Shown piece by piece: positions 36,101 to 44,334 of a stretch of DNA of 64,000 nt; positions within the stretch are counted from its first letter, which is position 1; every line of letters starts with the position of its first letter. Below the pieces are notes generated by a model that was given only the letters and a program-made list of their open reading frames with translations, was not told the origin of the DNA and did no database searches. Made by a program: the position numbers and the translations under genes. The DNA lies in contig WBUN01000018.1 of NCBI GenBank assembly GCA_008933705.1, forward strand, positions 1-64,000, in the 5' to 3' direction. This stretch comes from Hyphomicrobiaceae bacterium (GTDB lineage Bacteria; Pseudomonadota; Alphaproteobacteria; Rhizobiales; Hyphomicrobiaceae).

Positions 36101-36592
36101 TTGGCTGCTGCTGCAAATACGGCCACGCGCACCGTTCGACGGCTTGGCATCGGTGATCTCGAGCGGGTCGTTGCCATCGACCGGGCCCACACCGGCCGAT
36201 CGCGTCGTCATTTCTTCGAGAAGCGGATGACGGCGGCACAGGAGCGCCCCGCTGATTTCATTCACGTGGGCACGATGTGGGGTGATGCGTTGTGCGGATT
36301 CGCCATAGCCCGCATCCTGCGCGGCGAATTCGGGCGCGAGCACGCAGTGGCGGTGCTGGACGCGCTCGGAGTCGAGCCGGAAACCCAGGAGTGCGGCATC
36401 GGCCATGCATTGATGGAAGAGCTCATCAAGGCCATGCGCGAAATGGGCATACGCTCGCTGCAGTCGCAGGTGGACTGGGCGAACCAGGACCTTCTGCGGT
36501 TCCTGCAGGCGTCAGATTTCAAGATCGCCCCGCGGCTGGCGCTGGAACGCTCTGTGGTGGAGCGTCTCGACGAGACGATCGAGGACGTTTAA
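36101..36592 (+). CDS. GNAT-family acetyltransferase (BadL-like, paralogue 1)
   Basis: 163 residues from a TTG at 36101 with GAGGAAA upstream, nine bases after the hemerythrin gene. GNAT fold: VRRLGIGDLERVVAIDRAHTG at the start and the CoA-binding ECGIGHALMEELIKAM, where Gln/Arg of the usual Q-x-x-G-x-G/A is partly replaced. It shares the opening pattern D-R-x-x-T-G and a W-x-x-x-D/Q-L-L-x-F-L segment with the genes at 36609 and 38924. Acetylation of aromatic acyl-CoA ligases or a regulatory role, as discussed for BadL, is inference. Confidence 0.75.
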   Translation: MAAAANTATRTVRRLGIGDLERVVAIDRAHTGRSRRHFFEKRMTAAQERPADFIHVGTMWGDALCGFAIARILRGEFGREHAVAVLDALGVEPETQECGIGHALMEELIKAMREMGIRSLQSQVDWANQDLLRFLQASDFKIAPRLALERSVVERLDETIEDV

Positions 36593-36608
36593 GGCGGCGG
36601 AGGAGCAG

Positions 36609-37172
36609 ATGGCGCGACGCACGCATATCACCATACCCGAGCGCGTCGGCGAGGCAGCCGAGGTCAACTATGGCGAGCCCGCCGTGCCCGACTATGGCCC
36701 CTTGGCGCGCGACCGGATACCGACGCGCACGATCGCCGAACGCGATCTGCAGGCATTGATCACGATCGACCGCCGCATCACAGGGCGGGATCGGTCGGCC
36801 TATTTCGAAAGCAAGCTTGCCGAAGCGCTGCATGAGTCGGATGTGCGCGTTTCCCTGCTGGCAGAGCGGGATGGCGGGCCGGTCGGGTTCATCATGGCGC
36901 GTGTCGAGTTCGGCGAATTCGGGCGCGTCGAGCCGACCGCGGTCATCGACACAATCGGTGTGGATCCGGACTATCGGGACCAGGGCATCGGGCGGGCGCT
37001 CCTTTCCCAGCTTCTGGTCAACCTGACGACCCTGCGCGTGGAGCGCGTCCGTACGGAGGTCGATTGGCACGACGGGGATCTTCTCGCCTTCCTCGACCAT
37101 TCGGGCTTTGAGCCCTCCCAACGGCTCTGTCTCATTCGTGCCGTGGACGGCGTGGCCGAACCGCCGGCCTGA
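36609..37172 (+). CDS. GNAT-family acetyltransferase (BadL-like, paralogue 2)
   Basis: 187 residues, 16 bases after paralogue 1, with GGCGGAGGAG upstream. About 40 residues precede the GNAT domain, which has RTIAERDLQALITIDRRITG, IDTIGVDPDYRDQGIGRALL (acetyl-CoA site) and VDWHDGDLLAFLDHSGF. Clearly homologous to its upstream neighbour. Last gene of the rightward had-bcr operon; the next gene is convergent, 13 bases away. Substrate unknown. Confidence 0.78.
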   Translation: MARRTHITIPERVGEAAEVNYGEPAVPDYGPLARDRIPTRTIAERDLQALITIDRRITGRDRSAYFESKLAEALHESDVRVSLLAERDGGPVGFIMARVEFGEFGRVEPTAVIDTIGVDPDYRDQGIGRALLSQLLVNLTTLRVERVRTEVDWHDGDLLAFLDHSGFEPSQRLCLIRAVDGVAEPPA

Positions 37173-37185
37173 CAGGGCCACAGCC

Positions 37186-38466
37186 TTAGTGCGCGACCAC
37201 GGCACGGCGTACGATGTCGGCGGTGAACCACGCGAATGCAGCAGCACCGACAAGCCCGGCTCCTGCGCTGATGCGGGCCGGCCATGCGACATCGAGCGCG
37301 ATTGCTCCGATGAGCCCTGCCAACGCGAGGCCGTGACACACGGCGTGCACCTTCACCGGTCTCGACGCGGCGAGCTCGGACATCAGGGGGAGTGTGCCGC
37401 CAGCAGATCGCGGTGCGTGCATCGAAGCCAGGAACGGCAGAATTCGCTGCAACACGCCGAGCAGAAAGGTCAACAGCCAGCCTCCGATGAGAAGGAATCC
37501 GAAGAGGGTAGGTCCGTTCGGTCCTGCGAGGCCATGGAGGGCGGCAAGACCGACGACGAGAGTTGCCGGCAGCATGATCCACGCGGTGCGGACGAGCAGA
37601 AAGGAAATGCCAAGCCGCTTGCGCATGCCGGTCTTGAGCACGTTGTGCATTTGCCACAGATGCGTTGCGGCGGCGCTGAGGCCGACCAGCCCTGCGCAGG
37701 TGAGGGCGAGTACGCTGCCGGCCAGCGCGCCGTACGTGCCGAGGGCGAGACCCGTGACTGCCAGGCCGTACTCGACGAATGCGACCTGGCGCGCCGGTGG
37801 CGCCGAGAGCGCGAACATCGGCACGAGGATGTGGCTGAAGCCAAGGGCAAAGAAGCCCATGAACCCGAAGCCGCCCAGGATCATGTGCGCGAGGGCTGCC
37901 GCCTGGTGATCGGGGAGCACTCCCAACGCATAGTCGAAGGAAAGGGCTAGCCCGAGGGCCGCGAGCAGGATGAGTGCGGCCAGCGACGTCCAGCTGTAGA
38001 GGGCGACGACGGGAAGGCTTGCGGCACTCTGCAGGTTCCCGGCAAGGAGGGCAGCGAACAGCAGCAAGCCGATGGTCGTCGGCGCGGCTGCGGATATGAT
38101 GACGGGAACCTGTCCGGTCCACATGCCGAAACTCAGCATCGCCGTTCCCGGGACGGTAAGCCAAAAGACGAGCTTGATCGGCCATACGGCAGCGAGTGGG
38201 CGCCGCGTGGCGACTGGCAGGAGCTGCAACGAGGCGCCGATGGCGGTCGTCACCAGCACGCCCAGGGTCAACAAGTGGACCGCGCCGAGTGTTGTGGCCG
38301 GGCCTCCCCGAAAGCTTTTCGCTTCGGGAGCGTCGGCGAGAAGGACAGCCCACATGAGCACATGAAAGGCGGCGGCTGCTGCAAAGAAACGAAAGGGGAC
38401 CGACGCCGGCAATAGACGGCCCTTGGCGCCTGATAGGAAGCTCGTCACCGGCGTTACGCGCTCCAA
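37186..38466 (-). CDS. Polytopic membrane protein, NnrS/heme-copper-oxidase-I-like
   Basis: 426 residues with about twelve hydrophobic helices. Helix ends carry histidines in GAVHLLTLGVLVTTAIGASL, LAHMILGGFGFMGFFALGFS and THLWQMHNVLK, resembling the heme-bearing helices of NnrS and of small heme-copper-oxidase-I relatives. The start is uncertain: TTG 38466 overlaps the DUF2249 gene, while GTG 38448 does not. It lies downstream of DUF2249 in the same direction, a pairing often seen near NO-reductase genes. A role in NO response or heme handling is plausible but unproven. Confidence 0.6.
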   Translation of the reverse strand: MERVTPVTSFLSGAKGRLLPASVPFRFFAAAAAFHVLMWAVLLADAPEAKSFRGGPATTLGAVHLLTLGVLVTTAIGASLQLLPVATRRPLAAVWPIKLVFWLTVPGTAMLSFGMWTGQVPVIISAAAPTTIGLLLFAALLAGNLQSAASLPVVALYSWTSLAALILLAALGLALSFDYALGVLPDHQAAALAHMILGGFGFMGFFALGFSHILVPMFALSAPPARQVAFVEYGLAVTGLALGTYGALAGSVLALTCAGLVGLSAAATHLWQMHNVLKTGMRKRLGISFLLVRTAWIMLPATLVVGLAALHGLAGPNGPTLFGFLLIGGWLLTFLLGVLQRILPFLASMHAPRSAGGTLPLMSELAASRPVKVHAVCHGLALAGLIGAIALDVAWPARISAGAGLVGAAAFAWFTADIVRRAVVAH

Positions 38467-38738
38467 CGGACGATGCGGAGCAGCACCTCATCCGAGCAGT
38501 CCGCGTCGCACGTAGACGGAATGATCTCGTGAGACCAGCCCCGATCGTCCAGCTCCGGGTAAAGAAAGATCGGCTCGCGATCGAGGTGAGCAATCAACGC
38601 CGACTGGGCCTCGCCGCTGTCGATCAATCGCAGGATCTCGATCATCGGCTCGGGCGGCGGAAGCCCCCGGACATCCACGTGCAGCGCGTCGACGGTCTGC
38701 CAAATCCGTGAACCGTCCTGCGGCCTAGTACAACTCAT
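38454..38738 (-). CDS. DUF2249 protein
   Basis: 94 residues from ATG 38738 with GGAGG seven bases before it; the longer frame to 38846 is rejected. LHVDVRGLPPPEPMIEILRL and LDREPIFLYPELDDRGWSHE are the DUF2249 core. Two Cys follow (TCDADCSDE). DUF2249 proteins occur with denitrification and NO genes; the activity is unknown. It overlaps the membrane-protein gene downstream, implying joint expression. Confidence 0.72.
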   Translation of the reverse strand: MSCTRPQDGSRIWQTVDALHVDVRGLPPPEPMIEILRLIDSGEAQSALIAHLDREPIFLYPELDDRGWSHEIIPSTCDADCSDEVLLRIVRWSA

Positions 38739-38923
38739 GCGCCAGCCTCCATGCGGCTTCACCACAAGCAGCCAAATATCCGGAATTTCAGCGCCATTGC
38801 TTCGTGGTTGCCTATCTTCCTTCCCCGAAATCCAATAGAACGACACGGACCGCGTGTCGTGGCAAGCGCCTGACCGGCGCGCTTGTGAACGACCAACCGG
38901 TGTCCAATCTCTCCAGTCGAGCT

Positions 38924-39439
38924 ATGCGCAAGCGACGACACAGCCCTCCTCCCGATTCACCACCCGAAGCCGCTCTGCAAGGCGATAGCTGGCAGGTTGT
39001 GCGCATCCGCGCCGGCGATGTCGCCGACGTCATACGATTGGACCACCGTGTGACAGGCCTTGCCAAGCCCGACTACTGGCGTGACATGTTCGAGCGCTAC
39101 GGCAGACGCAGACTTGGCGAGAGAATGTTCCTGGTCGCCAAGACGGTCGGCCCTGGCACTCTGCCGGATGTCCTTGGCTTCATCGTGGGCGAAGTACGTG
39201 CTTGGGAATTCGGATCCGCCCCGTGTGGATGGGTACTTGCGTTGTCGGTCGAGCCGCAGGCGCGCCTGCGTGGCATAGGCAAGGCGCTCCTCGGCGCTCT
39301 GGCGGCCGAGTTCAAGAAAGCCGGCGTCAACAAGATGCGAACCATGGTTGCCAGAGACAATCAGCTCCACCTGCTGTTCTTTCGCAGCGAGGAGATGATG
39401 GCTGGACCGTACATCGAGCTCGAGAAGGAACTCGACTGA
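38924..39439 (+). CDS. GNAT-family acetyltransferase (BadL-like, paralogue 3)
   Basis: 171 residues from ATG 38924; an in-frame GTG at 38804 would add a 40-residue basic leader with no visible homology. GNAT core: VRIRAGDVADVIRLDHRVTG, LSVEPQARLRGIGKALLGAL (acetyl-CoA binding) and ARDNQLHLLFFRSEEM. Third member of the local family. It is followed after 60 bases by an Rrf2 regulator, matching the badL-badM neighbourhood of Rhodopseudomonas, where the Rrf2 protein represses the benzoyl-CoA reductase operon. Confidence 0.75.
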   Translation: MRKRRHSPPPDSPPEAALQGDSWQVVRIRAGDVADVIRLDHRVTGLAKPDYWRDMFERYGRRRLGERMFLVAKTVGPGTLPDVLGFIVGEVRAWEFGSAPCGWVLALSVEPQARLRGIGKALLGALAAEFKKAGVNKMRTMVARDNQLHLLFFRSEEMMAGPYIELEKELD

Positions 39440-39499
39440 TGAGCGAGACGTGCGGCGTCGAGGGAGGGTTGCCATGAACATTGGACGCGAATCGGTGCG

Positions 39500-39940
39500 A
39501 TGAAGCTGCACGTCTCGAGCCGGCTTGCCATCTTTGCTCTGCTGGAACTCGCCGCCCGCCCTGAGCAGCAGCTCTCGGTGGCGGAGATTGGTGAGAAGTA
39601 CGGCGTGTCGAGCCATCACCTGGCGAAGGTTATGCACGTTCTGGGTCGCGCAGGCCTGGTGCGATCCGCACGCGGCGCGGGCGGAGGGTATCAATTCAGC
39701 GGCAATGCGCGGCGCATGACCCTGCTCGATGTGATCCTGCTGTTCGAGACCCTGGAATCGCAAAACCATGATCCTGCGGTCGGGGAATTGAGCGAGGAAG
39801 GGCACGCGCTACGCGAGGTTATGAGCGAAATCGACGATATTATACGGGCCACGCTCGGCTCGATCACCATTGCCACGCTGCACAAGCTGGTCAGGCGCCA
39901 GCGGGAGCGACGCCCGCGACGTACGGCAGCCGCTTCCTAG
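39500..39940 (+). CDS. Rrf2-family transcriptional regulator (BadM-like)
   Basis: 146 residues. Winged-helix N-terminus typical of Rrf2: SSRLAIFALLELAARPEQQLSV, EKYGVSSHHLAKVMHVLGRAGLV and SARGAGGGYQF. It has no cysteine at all, so it cannot bind the [2Fe-2S] or [4Fe-4S] cluster of NsrR/IscR and must sense something else. BadM of Rhodopseudomonas, a repressor of the benzoyl-CoA reductase genes, is also an Rrf2 protein next to a GNAT gene, so this is the best candidate local repressor of had-bcr. Confidence 0.78.
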   Translation: MKLHVSSRLAIFALLELAARPEQQLSVAEIGEKYGVSSHHLAKVMHVLGRAGLVRSARGAGGGYQFSGNARRMTLLDVILLFETLESQNHDPAVGELSEEGHALREVMSEIDDIIRATLGSITIATLHKLVRRQRERRPRRTAAAS

Positions 39941-39963
39941 CCGGATCAGCATTCGGGGCAAGG

Positions 39964-40755
39964 TCAAGGGACTGACGGCCTTGTAACCTCATCGATACCT
40001 GCAAGCTGGAAGAGGGCTTGCGGGTCCTCGATCGTCAATCTGCGTCCACGCACGGTCACGCCCCATCCCGCCAGGCGCGCAAGATCGCGCGAGAGCGTCT
40101 CTTTCGCCATTCCCAATCGCGAGGCGAGCACGGACTTGTCGTAGGGAAGCCTGATCTCGGCCGAGCTATCGGCCTTCATATGCATGGCGAGAACCCAAGC
40201 AACGAGCCGCTCGAAGCATGTTTTCGACCGCACGCTCTTTAGCTCGCGGAGCATATCCGACAGCCTCGAGGCCAAGCCTGTCGCAATGGCTTCGGCGAAC
40301 TGGGGCTCGGCTCGGATGAGGCGAAGCGCTCGATCGGCAGGTATGCGGCCAACGAACGAGGGCTGGACGGTACGCGCCGACGTCAGCACCGGAGCGCCTT
40401 CCAAGATGGCTTCCACCGGAAAGAAGGTCGGCGGCCGCAGGATCGACACGGCTACACTTCGACCGTCGCTGCGCGTCGTCGAAAGCTCGACAAGGCCGTC
40501 GATGAGAAGGAACAGGTGCTCCGGCGCGCAGCCCTCCCGAAGCAGCTCGGTCTTAGCGCTGATGCGCGCCACGGACATGTGTGCAGCCAGCTTCTCAACC
40601 GCTCTTGAAGACAGCTCGGCGAGGATGGGAAGGCCGCGAAGACGCTTGCGCTCGCACGCCTGCATCCGACTGCTCGCCATTTTGGCAGTGGGCGACTTGC
40701 GCCCTTTCACGCGCTGTGGGGGATCGACCCGGATACGGTCGCCTGCATCAGCCAT
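39964..40755 (-). CDS. Crp/Fnr-family regulator, FNR-type DNA reading, no Fe-S cysteines
   Basis: 263 residues. cNMP-binding-like beta roll (LLREGCAPEHLFLLIDGLVE), then helix-turn-helix RLGMAKETLSRDLARL with Glu219, Ser222 and Arg223 at the spacing FNR uses to contact TTGA. The three Cys (34, 76, 180) do not form an FNR cluster motif, so it is of the DNR/NnrR/FixK kind, sensing NO or acting in a cascade. Divergent from the NOR-like operon with box 40838-40851 between, making it a likely activator of that operon. Confidence 0.82.
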   Translation of the reverse strand: MADAGDRIRVDPPQRVKGRKSPTAKMASSRMQACERKRLRGLPILAELSSRAVEKLAAHMSVARISAKTELLREGCAPEHLFLLIDGLVELSTTRSDGRSVAVSILRPPTFFPVEAILEGAPVLTSARTVQPSFVGRIPADRALRLIRAEPQFAEAIATGLASRLSDMLRELKSVRSKTCFERLVAWVLAMHMKADSSAEIRLPYDKSVLASRLGMAKETLSRDLARLAGWGVTVRGRRLTIEDPQALFQLAGIDEVTRPSVP

Positions 40756-40837
40756 TTAGTTTGTGACCTGACAAGTGCCAATCGTGGCTCTGCGCTTGTG
40801 ACTGCGTCATCAATCTCATTCGCCCCGTGAATATTCC

Positions 40838-40851
40838 TTGACCATAGTCAA
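40838..40851. promoter_or_regulatory. FNR/DNR-type box TTGACCATAGTCAA before the NOR-like operon
   Basis: Perfect palindrome, extended to CCTTGAC-N4-GTCAAGG (40836-40853). TATCGT at 40873-40878 starts 22 bp downstream as a -10, and the first gene begins at 40915 after GAGGGGAC. Class II activator geometry. Confidence 0.75.
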
Positions 40852-40914
40852 GGCACGCAGGTGCCGGGTGCGTATCGTCTCATCGCGATAAAGATCGAGC
40901 CGAGGGGACCACCC

Positions 40915-41079
40915 ATGTCGAAAAACGAAGCATCATCGGATGCACCGGAGAATATCCCCTTCATGCAGCGCGTGCTCGACAGTCCATTCCTGCTTCTCTT
41001 TCTCGGCGTGACCATCCCGACGGTGTTCTACACGCTGTGGGGAGTCATGGAAATCGCGTCGATACCCATCGCGAAATGA
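40915..41079 (+). CDS. Small single-helix membrane subunit of the heme-copper enzyme
   Basis: 54 residues from ATG 40915 (GAGGGG upstream). A polar N-terminus of about 25 residues precedes one transmembrane helix (FLLLFLGVTIPTVFYTLWGV). First gene of the operon, 41 bases before the CuA subunit. Small one-helix subunits commonly accompany CuA-type oxidases and NO reductases; homology to a named family could not be established by eye. Confidence 0.65.
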   Translation: MSKNEASSDAPENIPFMQRVLDSPFLLLFLGVTIPTVFYTLWGVMEIASIPIAK

Positions 41080-41120
41080 CGGAAGCGTTTTGGTGAGCAC
41101 CGAGCTTTAGGGGGGCTGAG

Positions 41121-41672
41121 ATGGCTGTCACACCGCCTGCACAACGAAATTGGTGGAAGGAGCCAATCGAGCGTGTCGAGCTGATTTGGACCGTGCTCGC
41201 GTTTCTGTGGGGCATCGCGATGTTCGCCACCATGATCCTGTGGCACGTCGTCGGAAAGCAGAATCTCGCCAACGAAGCCTATCGAATCTCGCCCGACGTC
41301 TTCATGACAAGGACCGAGGCGTTTGCGAAGAAGTACAAGGTTCGCGAGGAGGGCAAGACGGGCGTGCCGGTCGTGCGCCCACCTGCGGGCGCTGACGTCT
41401 ACATGCTGGGGCGGCTGTGGGAGTGGTGGCCCGTGCTGGAGCTGGAGAAGGGGCAAAGCTATCGCCTCCATCTCTCGTCCGTTGACTGGCAGCATGGCTT
41501 CTCGCTGCAGCCGATCAACGTCAACATCCAAGTTCATCCCGGATACGAGCACATATTGACGATCACGCCCGATCAGTCCGGTCAGTACGGCATCGTCTGC
41601 AATGAATTCTGCGGGATCGGCCATCATCAGATGACCGGCAAGATCCACGTCGTCGAACGCAAGCCGCAGTGA
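41121..41672 (+). CDS. CuA-containing subunit II of a heme-copper oxidase / NO reductase
   Basis: 183 residues with one N-terminal transmembrane helix (about 22-45) and a periplasmic cupredoxin domain. The CuA ligand set is complete: His125 in WQHGFSL, then Cys160, Glu162, Cys164, His168 and Met171 in IVCNEFCGIGHHQM. The short length and single helix resemble subunit II of B-type oxidases and CuA-type NO reductases rather than two-helix A-type subunits. Ten bases before subunit I. Confidence 0.85.
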   Translation: MAVTPPAQRNWWKEPIERVELIWTVLAFLWGIAMFATMILWHVVGKQNLANEAYRISPDVFMTRTEAFAKKYKVREEGKTGVPVVRPPAGADVYMLGRLWEWWPVLELEKGQSYRLHLSSVDWQHGFSLQPINVNIQVHPGYEHILTITPDQSGQYGIVCNEFCGIGHHQMTGKIHVVERKPQ

Positions 41673-41681
41673 GGGGGCGCC

Positions 41682-43415
41682 ATGACCACCGTTGATGTTG
41701 CAGCGGGCCAAGCCGTTGCAGGCCGCCAGGCGCAATTCCGCAGCTGCCCGTTTACCGGCTTGAGGGTCGATCTTGCGGCCCAGAAGCTCATCATCGCCAA
41801 TGCGGTCGCCGCAGTGATATTCCTCGCCGTCGGTGGGCTGTTCGGCCTTCTGGTGGCGCTCACGCGATGGCCGGCCGTGCATCTCCTGCCGGCTGAGCTG
41901 TTCTACCTGGTCCTGACCGGGCACGGGGCGAACGTCTTGCTCTTCTGGATCATCTTCTTCGAGATCGCGGTCCTCTATTTCGCGTCGGCAGTCCTGCTCA
42001 ACTCGCGCCTGGCGACGCCCAAGCTCGGCTGGCTGGCCTTCATCCTGATGGTGGTCGGCGCCGTGATGGCCAACGTGGCGGTCTTGCAGGGCGACTCGAC
42101 CGTCATGTTCACGTCCTATCCGCCGATGAAGGCGGCGCCGCACTTCTATCTTGGCCTGATCCTCTTTGCGGTCGGCGCCCTGGTCGGTGTCGGCATCTTC
42201 TTCGCGACGCTCGTCATCGCCAAGGAGGAGCGCACCTACGAGGGCTCGATTCCGCTCGTCACGTTCGGTGCGCTCACCGCGGCGATCATCGCGGTCTACA
42301 CCATCGCCTCCGGCGCCATAATCCTGATACCGACGTTCCTGTGGTCGGTCGGGCTTATCGGCACCATCGATCCTCTGATGTACAAGGTGGTGTGGTGGGG
42401 CATGGGGCACGCGTCACAGCAGATCAATGTGTCTGCCCACGTGGCGCTTTGGTATGCCATCGCCGCTCTGACCGTCGGCGCGCAGCCGCTGTCGGAGAAG
42501 GTGAGCCGCACCGCCTTCTTTCTCTACATTCTGTTCCTGCAGCTGGCCTCCGCGCACCATCTCCTGGTCGAGCCGGGCATCAGCTCCGAATGGAAGATCT
42601 TCAATACCAGCTACGCCATGTACCTCGCCGTGCTCGGCAGCATGATCCACGGCCTGACCGTGCCCGGATCGATCGAGGCAGCACAGCGGCGCAACGGCTT
42701 CACCAAGGGCGCGTTCGAGTGGTTGCGCAAGGCGCCGTGGGGCAATCCGGCCTTTGCCGGCATGTTCCTTTCGCTGGTGATGTTCGGGTTCATCGGTGGA
42801 ATCTCCGGGGTCGTGCTCGGTACCGAGCAGATCAATCTGCTCATGCACAACACCCTCTACGTCCCCGGGCACTTCCACGGCACTGTCGTGGCCGGAACGA
42901 CGCTGGCATTCATGGCGGCGACCTACCTGGTGCTGCCGCTCATCTTCCAGCGCGAGGTGGCGTTCCCGAGGCTTGCAAAGATCCAGCCCTACCTGTTTGG
43001 CATCGGCGCAGCGGGCATCTCGCTGTTCATGATGGGTGCCGGCACACTGGGCATTCCGCGCCGGCATTGGGACATGACGCTGGCCGACGCGTCGATGCCC
43101 TATGAGTTCTCCGCCGCCGCATTCCTCATGATGGGCTTGAACGGCGTATTTGCGGTTCTCGCGGCGCTCGGAGGGATCATCTACATCGTGGTCGTCGTCG
43201 CCTCCGCGCTCGGCGGAAAGAAGGTCGATGCCTCCCGTCCGGCGTGGCAGTTCCCGGTGACGAGTGCGGCAGGTGCGAACGTAGCGAAGTATGGGAGCCA
43301 TGGGACGGTCAAGCTGCCAGGCACGATCATCCTGGTGGGCGTCTTCTTCGTCGCCTTCATGCTCTACTACTACGTGAACTGGAAGTATCTCTCGGCGGTC
43401 TGGCCGCTCCGCTGA
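41682..43415 (+). CDS. Heme-copper oxidoreductase subunit I, probable CuA-type nitric oxide reductase
   Basis: 577 residues, about 14 helices. Heme and metal ligands are present: His81 (TGHGAN), His243 (MGHAS), His292/His293 (SAHHLL), His397 and His399 (PGHFHG). Four residues after His243, where oxygen reductases have the cross-linked Tyr, there is Gln247 (GHASQQINVSA). Loss of this Tyr argues against O2 reduction and for the unconventional CuA-containing NO reductases (eNOR/sNOR/bNOR group) within the heme-copper superfamily. The DNR-type box, NnrS, hemerythrin and cytochrome c' genes in the window agree. NO reduction has not been shown; which NOR class cannot be decided here. Confidence 0.75.
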   Translation: MTTVDVAAGQAVAGRQAQFRSCPFTGLRVDLAAQKLIIANAVAAVIFLAVGGLFGLLVALTRWPAVHLLPAELFYLVLTGHGANVLLFWIIFFEIAVLYFASAVLLNSRLATPKLGWLAFILMVVGAVMANVAVLQGDSTVMFTSYPPMKAAPHFYLGLILFAVGALVGVGIFFATLVIAKEERTYEGSIPLVTFGALTAAIIAVYTIASGAIILIPTFLWSVGLIGTIDPLMYKVVWWGMGHASQQINVSAHVALWYAIAALTVGAQPLSEKVSRTAFFLYILFLQLASAHHLLVEPGISSEWKIFNTSYAMYLAVLGSMIHGLTVPGSIEAAQRRNGFTKGAFEWLRKAPWGNPAFAGMFLSLVMFGFIGGISGVVLGTEQINLLMHNTLYVPGHFHGTVVAGTTLAFMAATYLVLPLIFQREVAFPRLAKIQPYLFGIGAAGISLFMMGAGTLGIPRRHWDMTLADASMPYEFSAAAFLMMGLNGVFAVLAALGGIIYIVVVVASALGGKKVDASRPAWQFPVTSAAGANVAKYGSHGTVKLPGTIILVGVFFVAFMLYYYVNWKYLSAVWPLR

Positions 43416-43470
43416 ACACGGGACGGCCCGCCGCCGGTCGGCGGGCCTCTTCCAGGCAAGGAGGATCCCG

Positions 43471-44334
43471 ATGCTTGCACGGCTCAGTCAGGTCGCCTCC
43501 CTCCTGAAGCTGCGAATCGGCGTGGCGATTGCGGCGAGTGCTCTTGCCGGCATGGCAGCGGCCAACGGGCCAGCACCGTCGGGGGCGCAGGTGCTTGCGT
43601 TTGCTCTGGCGGTGCTCGGTGGTGCGGGCGCAGCAGGTGCCTTCAACCACTACTACGAGCGCGATCTCGATGTTCGCATGAAGCGCACGCATCAACGCCC
43701 GTTTGCGAGCGGCACCCTTGATGGCAGCCGCTGGTGGCTTGCGTCCTTCGCGGTCTTGCTGGCTGCGTCGCTGGCATTGGCAGCGGCCAGCGGCGGCCTG
43801 GTGGCAGCGCTCTATGTCTTCCTCGGGGCCTTCACCTACGGCGTCGTCTATACGGTATGGCTCAAGCGCCGGACGGTTTGGAACATCGTCGTGGGCGGGC
43901 TCGCAGGCAGCTTTGCCGTGCTCGCCGGCGCTGCGGTGGTCGATCCCGCGCCGCAAGTTGTCCCTGCCCTGCTTGCCGTGGTGCTCTTCCTCTGGACGCC
44001 GCCGCATTTCTGGAGCCTGGCGGCGGCGCGACGGGACGACTATGCGGCCGCGGCCGTACCCATGCTTCCGGTCACCGCGCCGGAGCGGACTTGGACCCTG
44101 GCCATCCTGCTGCACACAGCAGCGCTGGTCGCGCTGTCTCTGGTTCCGCTGGGCTTCGGTCTTGGTCTGATCTATGGCGTCGCCGCCGCGGTCGGTGGCG
44201 GCTACTTCCTGTGGCGCACCTGGCTGCTCTACCGTGCGCCAAGCCGCGGCACGGCGATGGCCAGCTTCGCGGCCTCGCTGATCCAGCTCCTGCTGCTGGT
44301 CTTCGGCGTTGTCGCCGATGCCTTCATCGGATGA
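43471..44334 (+). CDS. ctaB: Protoheme IX farnesyltransferase (heme O synthase)
   Basis: 287 residues, seven to nine helices, UbiA-type prenyltransferase. The motifs NHYYERDLDVRMKRTHQRP (Asp-rich, prenyl-PP/Mg) and LFLWTPPHFWSLA are diagnostic. It makes heme O from protoheme. Its place between subunit I and sco suggests that the heme-copper enzyme carries an o- or a-type heme, unlike classical heme-b-only cNOR/qNOR. Fifty-five bases follow the subunit I stop. Confidence 0.88.
   Translation: MLARLSQVASLLKLRIGVAIAASALAGMAAANGPAPSGAQVLAFALAVLGGAGAAGAFNHYYERDLDVRMKRTHQRPFASGTLDGSRWWLASFAVLLAASLALAAASGGLVAALYVFLGAFTYGVVYTVWLKRRTVWNIVVGGLAGSFAVLAGAAVVDPAPQVVPALLAVVLFLWTPPHFWSLAAARRDDYAAAAVPMLPVTAPERTWTLAILLHTAALVALSLVPLGFGLGLIYGVAAAVGGGYFLWRTWLLYRAPSRGTAMASFAASLIQLLLLVFGVVADAFIG

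Noticed and set aside
38841..38859. Hairpin CGACACG-N5-CGTGTCG upstream of the third GNAT gene
   Set aside because: Could be chance in GC-rich DNA; no T-run and no link to a known operator.
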